Part shown: positions 35,576-43,677 of the stretch, piece after piece
Layout: every line of letters starts with the position of its first letter
Numbering within the stretch: the first letter of the stretch is position 1
NCBI GenBank assembly: GCA_018818125.1
Contig: JAHISQ010000165.1
Location: forward strand, 62,001 to 126,000
Reading direction: 5' to 3'
From: Candidatus Rifleibacteriota bacterium
GTDB taxonomy: Bacteria > Muiribacteriota > Ozemobacteria > Ozemobacterales > Ozemobacteraceae
DNA: 64,000 nucleotides
Position numbers and translations under genes: made by a program
The notes under the pieces: model-generated
Told to the model about the DNA's origin: nothing
Seen by the model: only the letters and a program-made list of their open reading frames with translations
Databases searched by the model: none

Positions 35576-37777
35576 TTATTTGAGCAACTGCAATATGCCC
35601 TGCGGAACCATGTTGGCCTGAGCCAGCATAGCTGTCCCTGACTGAGACACGATCTGATTGCGAGTGAACTCAATCATTTCCATCGCGATATCAGCGTCTC
35701 TGATGCGTGACTCGGCAGCAGTCAGATTGCTTGAGGTATTGCGAAGATTGTTAATTGAGTATTCGAGACGGTTCTGGAAAGCACCAAGCTTAGCTCTTTC
35801 AGATGACACAGTATCAATGGCCTTACCAAGCTTAGCCAGCGACAACTGAGCGCCTTCAACGCTGGTCATATCGAGTTTATCGACACCCAGAGCGAGAGAA
35901 GACATGTCACCCATTGAGATCTGCATGTTCTGACCGGCATCGGCACCGATCTGAAACTGCGGCTTGTTATCAACAACATGAATTCTGAAGTTAGTATCGC
36001 CAGTACCCCTGGCTGTGCCGTTGGTAAAACCAAACTTAGTCAACGCCTCAGTATCATTGACACCCAGAGAAACTAAGCTCTTAATTGCGGCAGCGCCATC
36101 CTGGTTTTCCTGGCCAACTCTTGTCGAGGTAAAGGCAAGAGAGCCATTAACCTCATCAAGTCTTACATCCACAACTACACTAGTGCTACTGAGCTGGATA
36201 TTAACGCTGGCAACAAAGTTGCCAATTTCCTTCAGATCTGCTACTTGTTTGGAAACTACGGTGCTGTATCCGGTAATGGCTAAGCTGTCGTTGTCCCCAT
36301 CAGCGACTGTGAAGATCACCGTAGCAATTACGGTAATCTCCGAATACATACTGAAGCCGCTAATAGCCTTCGACTCATCTTTATCGCCTTGCACAAAGCC
36401 GCTTTTAACGCCATTGTAAATACCAAGCACATCAGCGCTGGCAGATGTAATAGTTATGGTCGAAAGACCGGTGGAAGTTGGCGGTTCGTAGCTGATGCGC
36501 AATTCGCCGTCAGCAATGCTAGCTGAAAGACCAGTCACGCTAGCTGCTTCTGCCTGATCGTTAAATGATCTGGCAATACCCTCCATTGTCCAGTCGCCAG
36601 AAACGATAGTAAAGGTAGTCGTAGTGGTGCCAACTTGAATAGTGAATACCTGGGAAGCCGCAAACCTGATACCATCTTGCATACCGCCGTTACCGGCAAC
36701 CTGAGCAGCCTGAGAGTCGAACTGCAGATCTATGCCTTCAAGCAGACCAGCTGCACGATTAGAGCTGGTTCTGACATTGCGGATATTACCCTGGCCATCG
36801 TCAATAGTCAGCTGCACCAGGTTGTTTTCTGACTGCCGTGAAGTCGCGAAACCAATGGAATCAACAACAGACTGTGGGCCGGCAACCGAGAATTTGCCAG
36901 AATCACCAACAGAACCGGAAACGACCTCAATGTAACCGCCCATCCCCGAAACACCTGTAGCGACAGTGCCAATCACACCTGCGCTGGTGTTTTTGATATC
37001 CAGGCCAGCATCACTGCTGATAGCCTGTTGAATGGCAGCGGCAAGTTCATTGAGACTCATCTGAGCATCAATGGTAATAGTAGATTCTTTTGAGTTCCCT
37101 GTAATGGTAAGCTGCTGCGGTGAGTCGAGAGTAAATGTACCGTTCGTATCATAGAACTGGGCGATGTCCTGCAGTTTGGTACTGCCTTCAGCAAGATCAC
37201 CAGAATCTTTATTGGTATACACCTGGCTTCTCTGCAATTGCGAAATACCACCGCTAACAAGAGCTATACTTACAACGTAATCACTGCCATCAATGACATT
37301 TCCGGTTACAATACCGTTAACGTACTTCGAACTTGAGCTGAGATGAGCAGATTGGCTACCATCCAGAAGTTTTTTGGTATTGAATTCGGTATTCTGAGAA
37401 ATTCTGTCAATTTCAGAACGAAGCTGATTAACTTCTTTCTGAATCTCGACGCGGTCATTACTGGTAAGCGTATCATTCGAAGCCTGAACGGCAAGTTCAC
37501 GCATACGCTGAAGAATACTGTGAGTTTCGCCCAGTGCGCCTTCAGCGGTCTGTATCATGGAAATACCATCTTGAGCATTGAGAACTGCACGGCCCAGACC
37601 TCGGATCTGACGCCGCATTTTCTCGCTTATAGCCAGACCAGCGGCATCATCAGAAGCACTGTTGATGCGCAGACCTGAACTGAGTTTCTGAATGGATTTT
37701 TCCAGACGTGAAGCGGTTTGACTTACCGCACCATAGGTATTTAGCGACAACACATTTTGATTTATACGTAATGTCAT
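35576..37777 (-). CDS. Giant flagellin B
   Basis: A 733-aa flagellin with canonical ends (TLRINQNVLSLNTYGAVSQTASRLEKSIQKLSSGLRINSASDDAAGL... and ...AESRIRDADIAMEMIEFTRNQIVSQSGTAMLAQANMVPQGILQLLK). The ~450-residue central domain is nearly the same as that of flagellin E (43678-45882), including GFSMYSEITVIATVIFTVADGDNDSLAITGYSTVVS and DEVNGSLAFTSTRVGQENQDGAAAIKSLVSLGVNDTEALTKFGFTNGTARGTGDTNFRIHVVDNKPQFQIGADAGQNMQISMGDMSS. Several stretches of ~100 nt are almost identical between the two genes. The start is 37777, with GGAGG 8 nt upstream, not the longer frame from 37855. Confidence 0.95.
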   Translation of the reverse strand: MTLRINQNVLSLNTYGAVSQTASRLEKSIQKLSSGLRINSASDDAAGLAISEKMRRQIRGLGRAVLNAQDGISMIQTAEGALGETHSILQRMRELAVQASNDTLTSNDRVEIQKEVNQLRSEIDRISQNTEFNTKKLLDGSQSAHLSSSSKYVNGIVTGNVIDGSDYVVSIALVSGGISQLQRSQVYTNKDSGDLAEGSTKLQDIAQFYDTNGTFTLDSPQQLTITGNSKESTITIDAQMSLNELAAAIQQAISSDAGLDIKNTSAGVIGTVATGVSGMGGYIEVVSGSVGDSGKFSVAGPQSVVDSIGFATSRQSENNLVQLTIDDGQGNIRNVRTSSNRAAGLLEGIDLQFDSQAAQVAGNGGMQDGIRFAASQVFTIQVGTTTTTFTIVSGDWTMEGIARSFNDQAEAASVTGLSASIADGELRISYEPPTSTGLSTITITSASADVLGIYNGVKSGFVQGDKDESKAISGFSMYSEITVIATVIFTVADGDNDSLAITGYSTVVSKQVADLKEIGNFVASVNIQLSSTSVVVDVRLDEVNGSLAFTSTRVGQENQDGAAAIKSLVSLGVNDTEALTKFGFTNGTARGTGDTNFRIHVVDNKPQFQIGADAGQNMQISMGDMSSLALGVDKLDMTSVEGAQLSLAKLGKAIDTVSSERAKLGAFQNRLEYSINNLRNTSSNLTAAESRIRDADIAMEMIEFTRNQIVSQSGTAMLAQANMVPQGILQLLK

Positions 37778-37781
37778 AATA

Positions 37782-37826
37782 GATTCCTCCATGAATCGAT
37801 TTAATAGATTTAGCGCATCCCTGCGC
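37782..37826 (-). promoter_or_regulatory. Two-hairpin CsrA-type leader of flagellin B
   Basis: Upstream hairpin GCGCA-GGGA-TGCGC (37813-37826); SD hairpin GATTC-ATGGAG-GAATC (37782-37797). Confidence 0.75.
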
Positions 37827-37943
37827 CATAGAGCAGTAAACCTTGGAAAACTCACTCCTTCCTGATCAATCGATCATATTGTGTTTTTAAACTATTGGTA
37901 CACTGCTTGCGAAGCTGACAGATTTACAGCAGCTTCGAAGCAA

Positions 37944-37988
37944 ATTCCTCCATGAATCAACCAGATTAAATTAACGCGGCTCTGCGCC
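37944..37988 (-). promoter_or_regulatory. Decayed copy of the flagellin leader
   Basis: Minus strand: GGCGCAGAGCCGC (37976-37988), where flagellin B has GGCGCAGGGATGCGC, then ATTC-ATGGAG-GAAT (37944-37957) followed by TTGCTTCG with no start codon. The flanks (CAGCAAGAG, CTCCTT) also align loosely with the flagellin B leader. No flagellin coding sequence follows. Confidence 0.6.
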
Positions 37989-38043
37989 GTCAGGTCAGCA
38001 AGAGTTGTAAATGATAACTTTCTCCTTTCTCAATAAAATGTAA

Positions 38044-38082
38044 ACAACATTAGAGCCACGTATCCCGCAGTGCTCACCGGGA
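38044..38082. repeat. Palindromic intergenic repeat, copy 3
   Basis: Read on the minus strand: CCCGGTGAGCACTGCGGGAT followed by ACGTGGCTCTAATG, matching the 22918-22954 copy at most positions. The right half of the hairpin is missing. Confidence 0.65.
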
Positions 38083-38310
38083 ATTACACAAAGCCTCGCC
38101 ATATTTTTCAGTCCGTCTCTGCAATTGAGAGCAAAAATCATATTTTCCCAATAACACGGGACTGGCCCGCGTTTTTTCACACTACTTCCCAGCCGTGCTC
38201 GTAATCAAACTCTACCGATTCCATCCTGAAGTGATCAAGTGTGCCCATATCCATGTGAACACAACACAGCTTCATCAAATACAGGATACGAAATTACATC
38301 GAATCATCTG

Positions 38311-38342
38311 GGGGCTCTTATGGCTTTTGGTCATAAGAGCCA
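38311..38342. repeat. Palindromic intergenic repeat, copy 4 (hairpin only)
   Basis: GGGCTCTTATGGC-TTTT-GGTCATAAGAGCC forms a 12-13 bp hairpin with one G-T pair. It differs from copy 1 by A-to-T changes on both arms that keep pairing. Confidence 0.65.
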
Positions 38343-38423
38343 CACACCTCACAGTTCCATATCTGGAGCCTGACAGCGCAAAGCTGTTGGCAACTCCAGA
38401 CAAAAAGCTCATACATTGTCGTT

Positions 38424-38450
38424 ATCAGCCCACCGTTAAGGTGGGCTGAT
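38424..38450 (-). terminator. Hairpin after flagellin C
   Basis: A perfect 11-bp stem ATCAGCCCACC / GGTGGGCTGAT with 5-nt loop, 11 nt after the flagellin C stop. There is no T-run after it on the minus strand, so it may be a 3' end or stabilising hairpin. Confidence 0.55.
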
Positions 38451-38461
38451 ATAATTTTCAA

Positions 38462-40726
38462 TCAGCCGAGCAACTGCAACACCCCCTGGGGCACCACATT
38501 GGCCTGGGCCAGCATTGCGGTACCAGACTGCGAAACAATCTGGTTACGGGTGAACTCGATCATTTCCATGGCAATATCAGCGTCTCTGATGCGCGACTCG
38601 GCAGCAGTCAGATTACTGTGCGTATTACGCAGGTTGTTGATGGCGAACTCGAGGCGGTTCTGGAAAGCACCAAGTTTCGCGCGTTCACTGGATACTTTAT
38701 CAATAGCCTTGTTGATCTTGCCCAAAGCCGATGACGCGCCCTTAACAGTGGTGAGATCTATATTGGCTACCCCAAGCGCTTCTGACGACATGTTGGCCAT
38801 CGAGACCACCATGTTCTGGCCTTGATCAGCACCAATCTGCATCTGCGGCGCGTTATTTACTATATGCATTCGAAAGTTCGCGTCGCCAAATCCCTTTGCA
38901 GTGCCTTCCTTGACACCAAACTTGCTCTGCATAAAGACAGCTTGAGTGGAATCTGCCATATTAATGGAAACCATACTTGTGCAGGCAGGATTGCCATCAT
39001 TGTGATAAGTACCAACTCGCAACGATGTAAATGCCATAGCTCCGCCATGCTGGTCAATTCTAACGGCTACTGTAGCCAATTTCAGAGCAGCATTCACTGA
39101 AGCCTGGAAAAATTTGAAGGCGACCATGTCAGCAATAACAAGATCAGCGGCAGCAGTACCTATTGTCTGCATTAACGTAATGCTCCCGATACTGCCAGTT
39201 CCATCCGTCACGCTTATTATGACGCTACCACCAGCTGAAATTCCATAGCTGGAAGAAGCTACGTAACGGCTGAAGCCCCATTCAACCTTATCCGAGTCTT
39301 TAGAGCCATCAACAAAGCCACTGTATATACCGTTTACAAAGCCAAGGCTTGAACTGGCGGCGTTGGTAATGGTAATACTCGTTGCAAGAGTTGCGGAAGC
39401 AGTAGCCGGCTTTTCGTAAGTCAGACGAATTTCACCCTCAACCACAGACGCGCTCAAACCCTTGAGTTCTGCCGCCGCCGCTGCGGTAATTTGGTAGTTC
39501 ATGCTTCTGGCCAATCCCTCCATTGTCCAGAACCCTCCTGCCACCGTAATAGTAACAGTACCAGTACCTATACTCAGATCGAAGCTTTCGCCAGCGGTGT
39601 TTGCTATCAACAATCCAGCTTCCAGCCCAGATGTGCCAGCATTCTGAGCAGCCTGCGACAGAAACTTTATATCTATTCCGCTCAGCAACCCGGTGCCAAT
39701 ATCAGACTCGGTCTTTACGGATTTAATATTACCAAAACCATCACGAGCCGTTAGCGAAACACGGTTGTTTTGTGCTTCTCGACTTATTGAAAGCCCAAGA
39801 GCATCGATAACTTTCTGATCTCCCGAAAATGAAACAGAACCATTTTCGCCAACGTAGCCTGAGGTCATTTCGATATAGCCACCAAGACCCGCTACCTTTG
39901 TCTGAACAGTATTTACTGTGGCAACTCGAGAATTTTGGATCATCAGCCCATTTTTGCTGACCACAGCATTTTGAATCTCAGCCGATAGATCATCAATACT
40001 CATCTGACCATCAAGAGTAATGGATACAGAACGGCCGTTACCGTTAATATTAAGAATCTGTGGTGTTCCAAGAACAAACACATTATTAGAATCATAGAAC
40101 TGCGCAATACTCTGCAGCTGAGTGCCACCATTAGCGAGCTGCCCCGATCCTTCTTTGACCGTAAGGATCTGTGATCTCTGCATTTCAGCAATTCCAGCCC
40201 GCAGCAAGTCAATTTCAACGTTGTAGTCGCCCGCAGCACCGTTGAGCTCACCAGTCACCAGCCCCTTCACAGAATTCGAACTGGCGCTGATCAATGCCGA
40301 CTGGCTACCATCAAGAAGTTTTTTAGTATTAAACTCGGTGTTATTTGAGATACGGTCAAGATCGCTTTTTAACTGACCGACCTCTTTCTGTATTTCGAGT
40401 CGGTCATTACTGGTAAGAGTGTCATTTGAAGCCTGAATAGCAAGTTCACGCATACGTTGCAGAATGCTGTGAGACTCGTTCATGGCCCCTTCTGCTGTCT
40501 GCAGCATTGAGATGCCATCCTGGGCGTTAAGCACAGCACGGCTCAAACCTCTGATCTGTCTGCGCATCTTTTCGCTGATCGCCAGACCAGCAGCATCATC
40601 AGACGCGCTATTAATGCGCAATCCAGAACTCAATTTTTGAATTGACTTTTCTAGACGGGAAGAAGTCTTAGCTAACTCACCGTAGGTTCCAATCGCCAGA
40701 ACGTTTTGATTGATCCTCATCGACAT
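38462..40726 (-). CDS. Giant flagellin C
   Basis: A 754-aa flagellin with canonical ends (SMRINQNVLAIGTYGELAKTSSRLEKSIQKLSSGLRINSASDD... to ...MLAQANVVPQGVLQLLG). The central domain is close to that of flagellin D: GFSRYVASSSYGISAGGSVIISVTDG, RIDQHGGAMAFTSLRVGTYHNDG and DSTQAVFMQSKFGVKEGTAKG have clear counterparts. The A+B/E-type and C/D-type central domains thus form two pairs within the array. The start is 40726, with GGAGG 8 nt upstream; the frame open to 40870 continues through the leader and is not coding. Confidence 0.95.
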   Translation of the reverse strand: MSMRINQNVLAIGTYGELAKTSSRLEKSIQKLSSGLRINSASDDAAGLAISEKMRRQIRGLSRAVLNAQDGISMLQTAEGAMNESHSILQRMRELAIQASNDTLTSNDRLEIQKEVGQLKSDLDRISNNTEFNTKKLLDGSQSALISASSNSVKGLVTGELNGAAGDYNVEIDLLRAGIAEMQRSQILTVKEGSGQLANGGTQLQSIAQFYDSNNVFVLGTPQILNINGNGRSVSITLDGQMSIDDLSAEIQNAVVSKNGLMIQNSRVATVNTVQTKVAGLGGYIEMTSGYVGENGSVSFSGDQKVIDALGLSISREAQNNRVSLTARDGFGNIKSVKTESDIGTGLLSGIDIKFLSQAAQNAGTSGLEAGLLIANTAGESFDLSIGTGTVTITVAGGFWTMEGLARSMNYQITAAAAAELKGLSASVVEGEIRLTYEKPATASATLATSITITNAASSSLGFVNGIYSGFVDGSKDSDKVEWGFSRYVASSSYGISAGGSVIISVTDGTGSIGSITLMQTIGTAAADLVIADMVAFKFFQASVNAALKLATVAVRIDQHGGAMAFTSLRVGTYHNDGNPACTSMVSINMADSTQAVFMQSKFGVKEGTAKGFGDANFRMHIVNNAPQMQIGADQGQNMVVSMANMSSEALGVANIDLTTVKGASSALGKINKAIDKVSSERAKLGAFQNRLEFAINNLRNTHSNLTAAESRIRDADIAMEMIEFTRNQIVSQSGTAMLAQANVVPQGVLQLLG

Positions 40727-40728
40727 AA

Positions 40729-40773
40729 TGATTCCTCCATGAACCAGTGATTCTGCCGGCACATCCCTGAGCC
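40729..40773 (-). promoter_or_regulatory. Two-hairpin CsrA-type leader of flagellin C
   Basis: Upstream hairpin GGCTCA-GGGA-TGTGCC (40758-40773, one T-T mismatch); SD hairpin TGGTTC-ATGGAG-GAATCA (40729-40746), in which a G-U pair replaces the A-U pair of the paralogs. Confidence 0.72.
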
Positions 40774-41131
40774 AGGCATCAGATGCAGGCTGACACAACG
40801 CCTGACATCGCGCAATTACTATAAAGATGACAATCGGAGCCGTTAACGGCGTAAACCGCAGCACAGCCAAGTCATCAAAAACAACAGATAATTTAAGCTA
40901 ACTGCGAATTTGAAGTGCAGAAAGAGGCTTAGTCGAACAAACTCCACACTTCCTTGTCAGCAGCATAATAATTGCCTGACTTTTGCATTGTCAGACCCCA
41001 ACTTAGAACAGCGCAGCGTTCAATATCGCTGTGCAACAGCGGTTTTTAACGAGTGCTCTGCGAGTTCAGGGGTTACTACGGCTGCCAATCCAAGGCAAAC
41101 TCATCCCAATTGCTTATCTTAGGCCAATTTT
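40774..41131. other. Intergenic region upstream of flagellin C
   Basis: No gene seen. A 12-bp perfect palindrome GCCGTTAACGGC lies at 40839-40850. I could not find a convincing sigma28 promoter or a U-tailed terminator for flagellin D here. Confidence 0.5.
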
Positions 41132-43411
41132 TTATTGTAGAAGCTGCAACACTCCCTGTGGAATCAGGTTTGCCTGAGCCAACATCGCCGTGCCAGATTG
41201 AGAAACAATCTGATTCCGCGTAAATTCAATCATTTCGTTGGCAATATCGGCATCTCTGATACGAGATTCTGCAGCAGTCAAGTTCGAACCGGTATTACGC
41301 AAGTTGTTAATTGCATATTCAAGTCTGTTCTGGAATGCTCCGAGTTTGGCACGCTCCGAGGAAACCATGTCAATAGCCTTGTTTATTTTGCCCAGGGCTT
41401 TTTGTGACGATCCAACCGTTGTCAGATCAATATTATCAACACCAAGAGCTTTTGAGCCCATATCAGCGATGCCAATACGCATAGCCTGCCCCTGGTCCGC
41501 CCCAATGTGGAACTGAGGAGCGCTATCGACAACATGCATTCGATAGTTGGCGTCACCAACACCAACGGCAGTGCCTTCCTTTACGCCAAAGCGGCTTTGC
41601 ATAAATACAGCCTGCGTTGAATCCACCATGTTCAATGAAACCAGACTCGAATATGTTGGTCCACCATCGTTGTGATAATCACCAACCCGCAACGAAGTGA
41701 AAGCCATGGCACCGCCATGCTGATCTATTCTGGCAGCTACACCTGCACTTACCAATGTCTGGTTTGCAGATGCCTGAAAAAATTTGAAAGAAACCATGTC
41801 AGCAGCAACGAGGTCAACTGCCGCAGTACCTAATGTCACCATCAGAGTAATTTCTACTGGCAGAACTGTAGAAACACCATCAGAAATACTTATTATTACG
41901 CTATCGCCGCCAGTTATGCCATATTTCGAAGATGCAACAAATCGACTGAATCCCCATTCAACAGCCGATGTCCTCTTCACGCCATCAACAAAACCGCTGT
42001 AAATTCCGTTAACAAGACCAATGGTAGATTGAGCAGCATTGGCGATGACAATGCTGGTCGCCAGAGTTTGCGAGGCAGTCGCCGGCTTTTCATAATTCAG
42101 ACGAATTTCGCCTTCAACAACAACAGCAGACAAACCCTTCAGGTCTGGCGCAACTGTCTCAGTGGCGGTTCTAATCTGTTGGTTAATACTCCTGGCAAGC
42201 CCCTCCATTGTCCAGAAGCCACTGGTAACAGTTACTGTTACAGTATCTCCACCTATCGACAGGTCAAAACTTTCTCCACCACCAGCTGAAATAAGAAGAC
42301 CGGCTTCAAGACCCGATGTTCCTGCAATCTGAGCCGGTTGCGAAGCAAATATTACATCAATACCACTCAGCAGTCCTACTCCGCGCTCTGTCTCGGTTTT
42401 AACACTTTTTACGTTGCCAAAATTGTCACGAACTGTCAGCTCAACCCTGCTGTTAGCTGATTCCCGACTTATGTTTAATCCGAGTGCATCTATGACCGAC
42501 TGATCACCACTTAACGACAATTCGCCCAACTCGCCAACATTTCCTGAGATTATCTCAATGTATCCTCCCAGGCCAGCCACATTTGTTTGTGCTGTGTTTA
42601 TGGTAGCAACCCTGCTATTTTTTATACCCAGGCCGTTAGAACTGTTTATTGCGTTCTGGAATGCCGAGGCAAGATCATCCAGCGTCATCTGCGCATCCAT
42701 AACAACTGAAGAACTATTTGAATTACCACTCATTGTGACTGACAACGGCGTCTCAAGGACGAAAACCCCATTGGCATTGTAAAACTGGGCTATACTCTGA
42801 AGCTCCGTACTGCCAGTCGCAAGAGTTCCGACAGCATCTTTAACGACAAATATCTGTGAACGCTGCATCTGTGAAATTCCGGCCTTGAGCAAATCAAGAT
42901 TTACTTCGTAATCACCACCGGAACTTTGCGCATTACCAGTTACAATGCCATTGGAATAACTTGAACTTGAACTGACCAAAGCAGTTTGGCTGCCATCAAG
43001 CAGTTTTTTTGTGTTGAACTCTGTATTGCGCGAGATTCGATCCAGATCGTCGCGCAGCTGACCAACTTCTTTCTGAATTTCGAGTCGATCACCGCTGGTC
43101 AGCGTATCGTTTGACGACTGAATTGCAAGTTCACGCATGCGATGCAGAATACTGTGCGTTTCGTTAAGAGCGCCTTCAGCGGTCTGTAACATCGACACGC
43201 CATCCTGGGCATTTAAAACAGCCCGGTTCAGGCCTCGGATCTGGCGACGCATTTTTTCGCTGATTGCGAGCCCTGCGGCGTCATCTGCTGCTCTGTTGAT
43301 TCTTAAACCAGAGCTGAGTTTTTCTATAGACTTTTCGAGTCGGTTTGAGGTTTGAGTAAGGTTCCCGTAAGTAGAAAGCGCGACTACATTCTGATTAATA
43401 CGTAAAGACAT
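41132..43411 (-). CDS. Giant flagellin D
   Basis: A 759-aa flagellin beginning SLRINQNVVALSTYGNLTQTSNRLEKSIEKLSSGLRINRAADDAAGL and ending FTRNQIVSQSGTAMLAQANLIPQGVLQLLQ. The central ~460 residues pair with flagellin C (for example GFSRFVASSKYGITGGDSVIISISDG and DSTQAVFMQSRFGVKEGTAVGVGDANYRMHVVDSAPQFHIGADQGQ). They are enriched in Ser, Thr and Ala and low in Cys, as expected for a surface-exposed glycosylated domain. GGAGG lies 8 nt before the ATG. Confidence 0.95.
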   Translation of the reverse strand: MSLRINQNVVALSTYGNLTQTSNRLEKSIEKLSSGLRINRAADDAAGLAISEKMRRQIRGLNRAVLNAQDGVSMLQTAEGALNETHSILHRMRELAIQSSNDTLTSGDRLEIQKEVGQLRDDLDRISRNTEFNTKKLLDGSQTALVSSSSSYSNGIVTGNAQSSGGDYEVNLDLLKAGISQMQRSQIFVVKDAVGTLATGSTELQSIAQFYNANGVFVLETPLSVTMSGNSNSSSVVMDAQMTLDDLASAFQNAINSSNGLGIKNSRVATINTAQTNVAGLGGYIEIISGNVGELGELSLSGDQSVIDALGLNISRESANSRVELTVRDNFGNVKSVKTETERGVGLLSGIDVIFASQPAQIAGTSGLEAGLLISAGGGESFDLSIGGDTVTVTVTSGFWTMEGLARSINQQIRTATETVAPDLKGLSAVVVEGEIRLNYEKPATASQTLATSIVIANAAQSTIGLVNGIYSGFVDGVKRTSAVEWGFSRFVASSKYGITGGDSVIISISDGVSTVLPVEITLMVTLGTAAVDLVAADMVSFKFFQASANQTLVSAGVAARIDQHGGAMAFTSLRVGDYHNDGGPTYSSLVSLNMVDSTQAVFMQSRFGVKEGTAVGVGDANYRMHVVDSAPQFHIGADQGQAMRIGIADMGSKALGVDNIDLTTVGSSQKALGKINKAIDMVSSERAKLGAFQNRLEYAINNLRNTGSNLTAAESRIRDADIANEMIEFTRNQIVSQSGTAMLAQANLIPQGVLQLLQ

Positions 43412-43414
43412 TGT

Positions 43415-43457
43415 TGATTCCTCCGTGAATCATTCTGAAAGTTTCGCATCCTTGCGA
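43415..43457 (-). promoter_or_regulatory. Two-hairpin CsrA-type leader of flagellin D
   Basis: Upstream hairpin TCGCA-AGGA-TGCGA (43444-43457); SD hairpin TGATTC-ACGGAG-GAATCA (43415-43432). Confidence 0.75.
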
Positions 43458-43587
43458 TAAGGCGACAAAGTATAAAGAAGCAAACTTTCGTCAAGGACTT
43501 TTTATTATTTTTTTCAAGAATCATTAAAAGTCCCTGTTCATAAGCGATTACAAACTAATCATTATTAAATGGCGGTATTTTTCAGAC

Positions 43588-43629
43588 AAAAAAAATCTGC
43601 TGTCGAAAAGCCGAAGCTTTCGACAGCAG
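43588..43629 (-). terminator. Strong intrinsic terminator after flagellin E, UUCG loop
   Basis: Minus strand: stem CTGCTGTCGAAAGC / GCTTTTCGACAGCAG (one bulged T) closed by a UUCG tetraloop and followed by ATTTTTTTT. It begins 49 nt after the stop codon. Confidence 0.92.
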
Positions 43630-43677
43630 AAATCTGATTAAGCTAGTTTTTAAGCTAGTTTAAAACCTGTCTAATCT

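Larger units (their letters stand above)
37827..38461. other. Gene-free stretch with decayed leader and palindromic repeats
   Basis: No supported gene in ~630 nt. It contains a decayed flagellin leader (37944-37988), two pieces of the dispersed palindromic repeat (38044-38082 and 38311-38342), and the hairpin behind flagellin C. A plus-strand 84-codon frame at 38195 has no ribosome site. Confidence 0.75.

Noticed and set aside
38195..38449. Plus-strand 84-codon ORF in the gene-free stretch between flagellins B and C
   Set aside because: No ribosome site, no recognisable domain, and it crosses a palindromic repeat and a 3' hairpin; treated as chance.
40727..40870. 48-residue N-terminal extension of flagellin C (and the shorter ones of A and B)
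   Set aside because: The extensions are the leaders read as codons; paralogs D and E start exactly at the MSLRINQNV-type ATG with GGAGG upstream.
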